Shown piece by piece: positions 43,501 to 53,335 of a stretch of 64,000 nucleotides of DNA. The translations under genes were made by a program, and so were the position numbers. Source of the DNA: Chlorella sorokiniana. Lineage: Eukaryota; Chlorophyta; Trebouxiophyceae; Chlorellales; Chlorellaceae. Positions within the stretch are counted from its first letter, which is position 1; each line of letters starts with the position of its first letter. The stretch is from contig CP084620.1 in NCBI GenBank assembly GCA_025917655.1, positions 1,054,001 to 1,118,000 of the forward strand, given 5' to 3'. Below the pieces are notes generated by a model. That model saw nothing but the letters and a program-made list of their open reading frames with translations, was not told the origin of the DNA and made no database searches.

Positions 43501-45883
43501 CCGCTCGCTCTGCCGCTGCTGCGCTCGGCTCGCTGCGGCGCTGCTCCTCGCTGCCGCTGGCCGCCACGATGGCGGCCAGCAGCTGCTCCTGCCAGCCTCT
43601 GGCTTCCTCCTCGCGCCGCGCTGCAGCTCCGTCGACTTCCTGCCGCGACTGCACCGCCCGTTGCGCCTCTGCTTGCTCCAGGAGCCGGCGCACAAACGCC
43701 TCCCTGGCTGCTGCCGCCTCCTCCGTCTCGGCCGCGCTGGCTGGCGCGGCCTCCTCCCCCTCGCCCGCCTGCCACGCCAGCCAGAGATCCTGGAAGGTGC
43801 GCGGCAGCTGCGCCCACACGGGCGGCGAGGCCTCCTGCAGCTGCGCGTCGCTGGCCGCCAGCTCAAAGAGGGCGCGGGTGGCGGCGGCATTCTGGGCCTC
43901 CTCGATGCGCTCCCAGCCGTCCTCCGCCTCCCGCAGGCCGAAGGTGCGGGGCCCCTGCTGCACCTGCTGCTGCCTCTTGCGTGGGACCTTGCCGCCGCCC
44001 GCGTCCACCGACACCGAGTATCGGTAGCCCCCACCCGCCAGGCGCATGCCGCCGTGCGGCAGCCGCTCAAGCGCGGCGCGGCCCAGCCGCTGCGCTGGCA
44101 GTGCTGCTGCAGCAGCGCCTTGGGCTGCTGCTCCTCCACCTTGGGCGGCTGCGGCTTGCCGCCGCCCTGCTTGCCCTTCTTCTTGCCGCCGGCGGTGCCA
44201 GCGGTGCCCCAAGGCTGCACCGCCGCCGCCGCAGCTATCAGCTGGGCTCGGCTCTTCCTGGCCTTCACCACCTCCGCCTCCTCCAAAGCCGAGCCGTCCC
44301 CAAACAGGTCAAAGCCCAGCCCAGCCCCATCCTCGTCATCGCTGCCTGCTGCACCTGCTGCCGCCTCCTGGCCCCCGCCGTCAGAAGCAGCGGCCTTTGG
44401 CTCGCAGCCTCCCGGCGGGTGGGCTTCATCGCTTCCTGCTGCCTCCTCTGCAGCACCTTGTTGGGTCCCTGCAGCGGCTGCCTCGCCAGCTGCCGCCCCT
44501 GACGCAGGCGCGGGCTGCGCCGCCGGCATCGCTGCCTCCAGCTCCGCGTCGCCAATCCCCAGCTCCTGCATCTCCTGACGAAGCAGGCCGATCAGCTGCC
44601 CGCACGCCTTCTGCTTGTCCTTGTTGCCCGCCGCCTTGGCGGCTGCCGCCTCCGCCCTCGCCTGCGCCATCTCCGCGGCGATCAGGCCCACGCGGTCGTC
44701 GCGCGGCAGCCGCTCCCGCGCCCGCTCAGCCCGCCGCCGCTCCACCTCGCGGGGTCGCCCCACACCTCCCAGTCCTCGATGGACGACGCGTCAGACTGCA
44801 AAGGGGCGCGGCGGGGCTTGTGTGTGTCTGCTGAGGGGGACAGCGTGTGCAGCCAGGGCGATTCAAGCCGAGAGAGGGGGCTCTGCAACGGTGTGAGGCC
44901 ATGCTGGCTCAGTTGGTGTGGCACCACAGGGCGACGGAGCACGGCCGCACCTCGCACTCCACCTCGCTGCTGCCCGCCTCCGAGCCGCTCTCGTCCTGCA
45001 CAGGGGGCCGTCGCCAGGCAGCGACGGTTGATGCGGCGGGCTGGCGTCCGCGGCGGCGCCATCGCGCGAGAGCATCTCCTCCATTTCAGAGCACCGTGTT
45101 TGTGGAAGGGCAGTACAAGCATCCCGCACCTCCATGTACTGCAGGATCCAGGCCCGTCGCTGCTGCTCCTCCCGCGCGCTGCTCCTCCGCCGCGCGCTCA
45201 GCCTCCGCCGCACGCTGCGCTTCGGCCGCCCGTCGCTGCTCCAGCGCCGCCCGTTCCTGCTCGGCTGCTGCACCTGCGGCGGCGGCCGTCTGCCGCTCCT
45301 CAGCGGGCGCCTCCCGAGCCACGTGCTTCACATCCACGGCGCCGCCTGCCGCTGCGCGCCTGGCTGGCGTAGCGCCGCGGCAGCTCTGCTGGCTGCAGGT
45401 GCAGCAGCAGCCAGTCGAGCGCGGCCTCCACGCTGAGCCCGCCCAGCGGCAGCGCGCTCAGCGCCGCCTCCACCTGCTCCCCGCGGAAGCCGTGCTGCTG
45501 CTGCAGCGCCGCGTACACGCCCAGCAGCTGCTCAGCGGTGGGCGCGCCCTGCGCTGCAGGTGCGGCCGGCGCACGGGGGCGCCGCCGCCGCGCTGGCAGG
45601 CGGCAGGGATGCGGTGTCCCACGGGACATCCAGCTCCTGCGACGATGGAAGAAAGGAGGCGGCATTCACAGGGCGTCTATGCTCACCCAGCCTGGGTGCG
45701 TGGCACGACAGCGAGGAGGGCGGCCCCGGCCGAAAGATGCAGGCAGGTGCAGGACCGCCTCACGCTGAGGGCCTGTCGGATCTGCTGCTCCGTGTGGTGC
45801 GCGATTTCCACGGCGCTGCTCTTCTTCTTGCTGGCAGCCTGAGCAGCGGACTGCGCCTTGGCCTTGCCGCCCTTGGGCGGCAT
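37532..45883 (-). CDS. DHX29: DHX29-type DEAH-box RNA helicase
   Basis: From the ATG at 45883 (MPPKGGKAKAQSAAQ) the N-terminus has the DHX29 layout: a UBA-like segment (SVEAALDWLLLHLQPAELPR), an acidic/charged linker ending WILQYME, DPREVERRRAERARE, GSDDEDGAGLGFDLFGDGSA, and LPRTFQDLWLAWQAGE. The helicase core reads VVVVSGETGSGKTTQ, VPQYILEAAVEAG, CTQPRRIAAMSVAERVA, LLFCTTGILLRRLAG, VLVDEVHERTLQ, KVVLMSATLDSDLFAAYFG, GAILVFLPG, VVLATNIAETSLTIEDVVFV and AKQRRGRAGRVRPGVCYGLY, followed by the HA2 region and the OB-fold tail (VKAVLLAALYPNVAVMDDE, GEVAVHPSSIC, YLVYLEKVRTSRTFIRDC). DHX29 binds 40S ribosomes and helps scanning through structured 5' leaders. Several one-base breaks occur (42300-42303, 44751-44754, near 44071 and 42575). 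The intron between TTQ and VPQ is GC-AG. Confidence 0.92.
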
Positions 45884-46402
45884 GGCAAGCGGGCTGCTGG
45901 TGCTGCGTGCGTCAAAGAAGCGGAGGCTGCCGGGCCAGGCGCCTGTGCCGTGATGAGCAGGGCCCGGCTATTCACTTGTGACCAGTATAGCTTTTGTAAC
46001 TACGATCACTCTTTACTAAGCCCGTTTGCCTGAGAAGCTAGGACATAGCATGTGTTGAACAATGCAGGTGTGCCCCGATCACGGCGATCAATATATTGTG
46101 GATCCGCGATATCAATTTTCAATGAATAAACAAGCGCACGGCTCGGTGTGGAACCGCGCAGGACGGCTTCAGCAGTACGAAATGGGACAGTGACGAAAAA
46201 GTGTTAAACCCTCGTGCTCTCGACACCGTTGTCGCCGACCTTTACGCACGGGAGTTGCTTATATCGTTTCGACTGTGCTCTTCTTTTCCCGGTTGACTTT
46301 AGCCGGCCCGCAGGTTTCTCTGCTCTTTTGGAGCTGAGGATTCATATTCTGAACTGTCTGATCGCTTTTTAGTGCCAACCCTGAACGGCCGGGGCTAGGG
46401 CC
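45884..46402. other. divergent promoter region, DHX29 / adenylate kinase-like
   Basis: About 520 bp, clearly AT-richer than the flanks (46060-46140 includes ATATATTGTGG and AATAAACAAG). It reads as a bidirectional promoter; no coding signal. Confidence 0.5.
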
Positions 46403-49400
46403 ATGCGCGAGGCGGCCACCCTGCTAGCCCGCTTGAGACAGTTGGCGGCAAGCAGTCGGCTGGCCTCATCTATAGCGTGCAGCAGCAGTACTGGCGGCAG
46501 TCTAGCAGCGTTGGCGGAGTGCCCAGTTGTGACCCGTTCAGACTGGGCACCGGGAAGGGCAGCGCTGTTTCGGAGAAGCGGACGATTGCACTGCAGGCAG
46601 TATGCGCAGGTAACTCATCGTGGGGAGGGAGTTTGGCGAAGGGCCGCCGCCACTGCCCTGCGCTGGCGCTCTGCCAGCACGGGAGCGCAGGAACAACTCA
46701 GGCAGTTGTGCTCAACTGACCTGGCTCTGCTTGCGATGCACGTTATGCAGGCAGCAACGGCGGCGGCATCAACAGCAGCAGCAGCAACGGCGGGCCAGAA
46801 GGCGCCTTTTGCGGCGGTGCGGCCCCCGCGTTGCGCCCCCTCGTGAGCAAGGAGCGGTTGAGCCTGAAGGCGCAGGTCATTTTCGAGTCCAGCTGGAAGA
46901 AGATTGAGGAGAAGTACAAGGAGGCGAGTCGCTGTCCTCCACATGCATGAGTGCTCCATGCAAGCCAGCTCTTTGGGACTCGCCTTGCCCCCCCCCACGA
47001 GGCATGTGGTCTCTGCCCCCAGCATCAACATGTTTACGTCGCTTGGCTTCATCCATCTGCAGCGCCTGGTGTGCCCACGGGAGGTGGTGTGGCTCAACGG
47101 CGCCCGGGGTCTGGCAAGGGCACCAAGTGAGCACTCGCTGCCACTTCCGCACGGCTGGCCCCACCCACGTTTCTTCATTCTTCCCTGACACTCTACTCTG
47201 CTGGCTGGCCTCCCCCGCTGCAGCATGCCCTTCATCATGAAGAGCCGGGGCTGAGCCGCGCCATTGGCATGAGCCAGCTGCTGGACACGAGCCCCGAGAT
47301 CAAGGTGGGGAGAGGGCCGGGCGCTGCGCAGGGGCGGCGCGATTTGAAGCCGCCTGCCGAGCGCTCCCGCTGCCAGCTCCCCCAGATTGTGGCCTCAGCC
47401 TTCCCGCCTGCCCTCCCCTTCGCTGCCCGCAGGCCATCATCGACCGCGGCGAGCTGGTGCCCGACAACATGGTGCTGGATGCGCTGATGGAGGTGGTGCT
47501 AAACCCAGAGGTGGGTGGGAGGGGGAGGTTGCTGCCAACGTGTTGCTGGTCAACTGGTATGCTGTCGTGCCGGGAGCAGCTGCATCATTGCACATCCCTC
47601 CTCACCGTCTGTATGCGGCCCGGCAGCGAGGTTCTAACACCCCCTTTCCTTCCCCCTACAATCCCCACCCCCACCCCTCGCCCTTGCCCCGCAGACCAAC
47701 GACGGCGCGGGCCTGGTGATCGACGGCTTCCCGCGCACCGCGCTGCAGGTGGACTTTGTGAAGCTGCTGCACGACAAGCTCATGGAGCTGAGCCTGCAGC
47801 ACGCCGACACGCCCGAGGAGTGGCGGTTCCCCCGCCCCTCGTTCAAGGTGGGTGGGCGTGCTGTTGGGGAATACTGCCGCCGTTGGCGGCGCCATAGTGG
47901 ACGCCCTGGCTGCCGGCAGGCTTGGTCCAACTGTTTTTTGCTTTCCTTTTGTTCCTTTTCCTCTTCCCAACACTTTATTCCCTTTTCTTTGCCCAGCTTC
48001 ATTTCTTTCACGCCGCTGCACCCAGGTGGTCATCCTGTATGTGGACGAGGAGGAGAGCGTGCGGCGGCAGATGCGGCGCGCTCAGCTGGCGGCGATGCAC
48101 AACAAGCGCGTGATGGATGCGGGGACGGGGACGTGTGGGACGTGGTGAGGGGCAGCCCCCGCCTCGTCCGCTGCTGCTGTCGAGTTGAATGCTGTCTGGG
48201 CTCTGCCACCTGTTGTTGCCACCTTCTCACTGCAATGGCTGGTGCATTAGAGCCCAAGCGTCCTGTATCACCCAGCCCGAGAGTTGCTGCATCCGCTGAC
48301 CCCAACTGCAGCGTACAACCGACGTAAATGAGGCGCTGTGTAGACGGCGGTACCAGGTGGGCTGAGAGCAGAGCTGCCTGCTTGCTTGCTGGCAGCGCTG
48401 GGCAGCCTGTCAACCCGCTGGCGCGTGCAGCCGACCGCTGCTGTTGGGCCAACCCGGTCACTCCTTGCTTGCGTGGGCTCATCTTCGTGCCCGTAGGTGT
48501 TCAAGGCGCACTACCACACCATCCTGCGCCTCAAGTCCTACTTCCCTTTCTCCCTCATCGACGCCATGGGGTCCCTGGAGGAGCGCGGCAGCAGATCATG
48601 CGGGAACTGCGGTACCAGTCGTCGCTGGACCTGGATGAGGCGACGTATGCAGCAATCAGGTGTGCGTGTGTGGAGGGGGGTACAGGAGGGGGGCGCACGT
48701 GCAGTCTACAGTCTGTAGTACGTGACAGGGCGGCTTTGCTGCGTTGGCTTCAGGCTGGCAAGAACTCCAGCGCAGCCGTGCTTGACAGCTGGTGCTGCGG
48801 AGTGGCGCGCCGCCTTTTACTCCTTGCCCCCATACCCTTCCCACCATTGAACCCCCCCCGCCCTTGCCCCCGCTCTCTCCAGGCACCTGCCCCTTGCACG
48901 CGACTTGGTGCGCGTGGCTCGGCAGCGGCTGGTGTTCCGGCTGGACGCGTACTGCAAGCGGGACAACAAGCTCTTCTGCGATGTCATCAGGTGGGGAGCA
49001 GCAGCAGCGTACCGCCTGCGGCGCGCCTGACAGTGCCGCCCAAGGCGCCGCCGCTGCTCCACGTCGCCCAAAGGCTCGCGCGGCTGCTCAAGCGCCCCTT
49101 CCCCTACACACCAACCAGGCTCATCGACGCGGAGGTCATCCCGGTGCTGAAGCAGTCCAGCCTGGCGGGGGCAGCCGAGTTCCGCACGCGGTCGCCCCTG
49201 CTGGAGCGCCACCCGCACGCTGTCGACATCCTCATCGATGTGCTGACGGACCGGGGCTTCAGGTGGGGAGGGCAGGGGGCTGCCTGGGAAGGGAAGCCAT
49301 GGGGGCAGGTTGAGAAGCTGCCCATCTTGTCGTTGTCTGCAGCCCTGTGCTTTGAGGCGTGCAGCAAGCAAACAACACGCAGAACGGGACAGCTCGGAAC

Positions 49401-50710
49401 TCTTCAGCTTGTCTGCTGGGGTGTCCCTTGAACGGGCCTCTCCCCGCTGCCCCCGCCGTGCCTGCCCTGCAGCGCCGCACACTCGCTGGAGGAGCGGCTG
49501 GTGCCCCAGCGGGTGAACCTGGCCACCGGCGACATTGAGCTGCGCATTGATCATGTCCACGTGTTCAGGTGGGGGCAGGGCTTGGGGGCCAGCGGGAGCA
49601 GCAGAGAAGCTGCCGGCAGGCACCCTGCGCCCGTTCCTACGCCACATGAAGGGTATGCAGCCCATGGTTGCATCAACCCGCTCCGCACTCGTGCCTCCCT
49701 GCCCGCAGGATCACCTTTGACAAGGAGAATGTGCGTGACCTCAGCACCCCCACCACAGTCACCACCCGGCAGGGCGAGGACGTGGCCATCGGAGCCACCT
49801 TCATCCCCAAGCACTTGCTGGTGCGCCACGCTGCCCCCTGCAGGCTGGTGCCCTGCCGCCCAACCCCGGCGCCTTCTTCTGGCGATGGCCCGCGCTGCTT
49901 GCCTGCCCGGGATGCGGCTGCGCTTGCAGCGCATTGTGATGGTGCGTCGCTTCGCCCCGCCTTCCCTTCCTTGCAGCGGGAGGAGGGCAAGCGGATGGCG
50001 GAGGCGCGGATGTGGAGCCCCGTCAAAACAAACAAGGGGAGGAGCCAATCTCGGCAGTGGGCGCAGGCCCTTCTGCCGCAGATGCTGCGCGAGGCAGCTC
50101 CCCGGCGGCAGCCACCAGCCGGTCATCGGCCCCGGCCTCCCTCTCCCCGCTGGCCACGCCTGTGCAGCAGTTCAAGCAAGCGGCGGCGGCTGCAGCAGCG
50201 GCAGGTCGGCTAGACGGCTACGACCAGGCGTCGGCTTGTGCTGGCTCAGTGCAGCGGGAGGAGGCGCAGGCGAGCCGGCCGCCGCTCTTGCTGCGCCCGG
50301 CGGCTGCGTGCAGGGATCAGCGGCAAGCAGCTGACGCTGCCAGCATGCAGCCTCTGGTGCAGGGCATGGCTGCTTGACGCACGGTGGTGTAGATAGGCAG
50401 CCAGCGCCCAACTTGCCAGGCAGGATTGTTCTAGACTAGACTAGCCACCGGCATGCCTTGCAATCGTGCCGGCCAGCACACGCAGCGCCCGCTTGTGGCC
50501 TCACACGGCCCCAGCCCCCCTGCAGGCTGCGCGGGGCAGCGAGGAGGCCGTCGCCTACCTGCACGCCCGCCACACGCTGCAGGGCGCCGCCGCGCCCTCC
50601 GCCGAAGAGGCGGAGTGTGAGGGGAGTCTGCCGCGCGGCGGCGGCACCGCGAGTACGAGCTGCTGGACATGTACACAGCGCTGGAGGCCATGAACGAACG
50701 CGACGACTAG
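46403..50710 (+). CDS. adenylate kinase-like protein with large C-terminal extension, organellar
   Basis: The ATG at 46403 opens MREAATLLARLRQLAASSRL, Arg/Ala/Ser-rich as in organelle transit peptides. After KAQVIFESSWKKIEEKYKE comes the kinase: INMFTSLGFIHLQRLVCPRE, then a P-loop (VVWLNGAPGSGKGT if one C is restored at CCCGGGG 47103-47109), AIIDRGELVPDNMVLDALME, the adenylate-kinase signature GLVIDGFPRTALQVDFVKLL, and VVILYVDEEESVRRQMRRAQ. The long C-terminal part (FKAHYHTILRLKSYFPFSLI, HLPLARDLVRVARQRLVFRL, LIDAEVIPVLKQSSLAGAAE, ERLVPQRVNLATGDIELRID) resembles no domain I can name. It ends MYTALEAMNERDD-stop at 50708-50710. Further frame breaks: near 48585, 50036-50039 and 50621-50624, again mostly G runs. 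Likely role: organellar nucleotide-pool balance. Confidence 0.8.
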
Positions 50711-51272
50711 CGGACGCAGCAGCGGGCAGACCAGTGGGGGGCCGGCAGGCGCCGACGCCGGCAGCAGCAGCGTCCACCCTGCCTTGCATGTGGAGGCACC
50801 CGTCACTTTTGAACTCTGTCTGTCCTGCACCGCCACCTGTACATGTGGGCCGCTGTCAGAGCCCAGGGATGACCCTCCGTCCCTCATGCAGTGATGCGGC
50901 CCATTGCCATGCAAAGACGCACTGCCCTTCTTTTGCTTGTCGTGCACCCCTTTTGTCTTCTCAAGTGTGCCATTCCGTTTCTATACACTCTCCCTAGCCA
51001 CCCTTGCTTGGCCGCGCCATGCGCGCTTCACCCACCTCCTGGCCGCCCTGCAATCCCATAGCACTGTGCTTTGCTTAGCTGTCTGTTGCATTGCATTTTG
51101 ATTGTGTTTGCTACAACCCTGCCTCCTGCCACGAGGGCAGCCAGCATGTTGTACGTCTGTTGTCCTGCTCAGGAGCCGTGTGTGGCAAGCTTTACGGTGG
51201 CAAAGCCAGCAGCAGCAGGCTACTGGCACCGCCAATAACCTCTGTTGTCAGCACTGCGCTCCGCCATTTACA
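50711..51272. other. convergent intergenic region
   Basis: Between the adenylate kinase-like stop and the ATG5 stop. T-rich patches (50930-51010, 51080-51115) suit 3' ends. No gene recognised. Confidence 0.4.
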
Positions 51273-53051
51273 TCATGCGCCCACAAGTCTCCCGCTGCCG
51301 CTTATGTGCAGCACAATGTAGAGGAAGAAGTCGGGGGCGTGGAGGTGGGCGTGCAGCCAGGCCAGCGGGGCATCCAGCGGCGGCGTGGTGCCGCCCACCA
51401 ACAGGCGCTGCTCGGCGGCCGCCTGCTCCAGCAATCGCTCTGCAGCCGCCTCGCTGCCTGCTTGCCCCGTGGCCGGCAGTGCTTCACTGCTGCCGCCTGC
51501 TAGCGCGGGGCCATGGCTGCCGCTGGCCTGCTGGGCTGGCACACCCGCGGCAGCTTCCGCCCCCCCTGCCGCCGCTTGATCTGCGGAGTCCTCACCCCCG
51601 CTCTCGCTGGCACCCTCGCCCACGCTGTCGCCCCTCGCTGCTGGCGTGCTGGGCTGCGACGATGTGGCGTCGGATGCTGCTGAGCGCCCAGGCGCCGCCC
51701 CAGCCCTGCCCGCCGCCATGCAGTCCGCCACAAGGGGCAGCAGCGCGTCCCTCAAGCTCACGCTGGTCCCATCTGCTGCCTGCGCCTCTGCCGGCCTTGA
51801 GGTGGTGGCAATGTCTTCGTAGCTGCTCAGGTAGCCTGCAAGCCAGGCCGGGACCATGGAACTGCTGCATCAGCAGCAACGCGGTTGCCTCACTGCAGAC
51901 TTTCTGCAGGTTCACTCCAGTTTGCACAAACACACGGCCAGCCACTACCAGCCCCATCCCCACCTCCATCATCTCTCCGGATGAGAAGGCGAAGCGGCAC
52001 CGCGGGCGGCGGCCGCGCAGCGCCACGGGCGCCAGCTGCAGCGAGGACAGGATCTGGCGGTACGGCTGCAGGCTGCTGCCCATCACGTGGCGCCACAGGT
52101 CCTCCTGCACCAACGGTGTGGCGGCCAGCACCGTCAAGGCACCGCGCATGAGTGCGTGTCTGCTGCTGCACAAGCGAGCGCAGGAAGCGGCTGCGCGGCC
52201 CTGCCTGCGCCCCCGCCGCCATCTCCATCACGCGCTGCGCGCTGCCGCGGCAGATGCAGGCCGCCTCCTTGAGCGAGTTGAAGAAGGCTGCCCGCAGCCC
52301 CGCCCGCCGCTGTACGTCGGCAGCATGCGGTCCGGGAAGGCGCGGAAGTGGATGGTGAGGCGCCATGGCAGCTCGCCGCTGGGCGCCGCAACGAGGTCAT
52401 ACAGCACGCCGGCAGGCAGGCCCCTGCGACAGGCATTGCAACGGGATCGGTTGCAAAGTGTTGTCACAGGAAGCTGAGGTGCCACGCACCACCGCTGCAT
52501 GCAACCCTCGAAATCCTCAGGGGGGTGGCTTGGTGCCACGCACCACTTGAGAGGCAGGCGGCCGTGCTCAAACCAGGGCGTGGCATCGCCGGGCGGCAGC
52601 AAGTGCTGCAGCTGCTGCAGCGCCTGCGGCACCAGGCTGTGCAGGTAGCTCTGCCGGGGCACCAGAAACTGCACGCGAGGGTACAAGGCCAGCGGCAGTG
52701 ACTTGGCGCCACCACGCCAAAAGCAACCGTGTGTCCTGCCCTTGCCAGACTCACATACAGCACGGGCGGTTGCTCTAAGGAAGAGACCTCATTCTCAGCA
52801 AGAGTCAGATGCACTGGGATCTGCAGGGGAGGGCCAGCAACCCCTGACGAGAAACAGCAGGCGGAGCAGGGCTGCCGTCCGCGCCGACAGCCGCTGCCAG
52901 CAGGTGGCAAAGGCAGCTTGTGTGAATCTCGTACATCAGCTGCACCCGCAGGGACTTCTTATTGACAAATAAAAAGCAAAATACTTGCCGCTGCGCGCCA
53001 ACACTCGTCTGAAACAGCTTGTGCTGCAGTCTGCAGCGCTGCAGGCATCAT
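51273..53051 (-). CDS. ATG5: autophagy protein ATG5
   Basis: Exon 1 (53051-52989) reads MMPAALQTAAQAVSDECWRA-A and joins in phase 0 to exon 2 (52820-52755), giving WRAAIPVHLTLAENEVSS, the UblA start. Then FLVPRQSYLHSLVPQALQQL, LLPPGDATPWFEHGRLPLKW, GLPAGVLYDL, ELPWRLTIHFRAFPDRMLPT, and FFNSLKEAACICRGSAQRVM, which aligns with the plant NFVNSLKEAAYI segment and keeps the Lys that is conjugated to ATG12. Next EDLWRHVMGSSLQPYRQILS, the UblB region (FAFSSGEMMEVG ... VSLRDALLPLVADCM) with an acidic/Ser-rich insert, and PDFFLYIVLHISGSG just before the stop, as in Arabidopsis (PEFYLHISVLV). ATG5-ATG12 is the E3-like enzyme for ATG8 lipidation. The first intron is GC-AG (donor GCAAGT). One frame break lies near 52308. 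Confidence 0.93.
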
Positions 53052-53335
53052 GTCACCGATAAGGGCCCGCCAGCAATCGTAAGGCATGTCGCGACTCCGA
53101 TTTCCAGGGTTGTCGGTCGCGCCAGGTCGCCTGTCCAGCTCAGCAACTCAGGAAGATGAAGTGCGTTATACAGGCGCATATTTCAGAAATTGAACTTTGT
53201 CAGACCGTTTATATCTCTGCCAAACATCATGGATTGACACAACAGCCTGAGGAGCCCCGCCCTGCCTCTCCCCTAGTTTGCAACCCCATTTTCAGGGGTC
53301 TATAGCGGCCTCTCGCTCCTCATACCACCACAGCC
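53052..53335. promoter_or_regulatory. divergent promoter region, ATG5 / PPR
   Basis: Under 300 bp between two outward-reading starts. Contains a T/A-rich stretch (TTTATATCTCTGCC near 53207) that could serve the PPR gene. No named element. Confidence 0.35.

Noticed and set aside
30493-45883. Long open frames on the plus strand opposite CNNM and DHX29
   Set aside because: They are rich in Ala, Arg, Pro and Gly with no motif, as expected for the complement of GC-rich coding exons.
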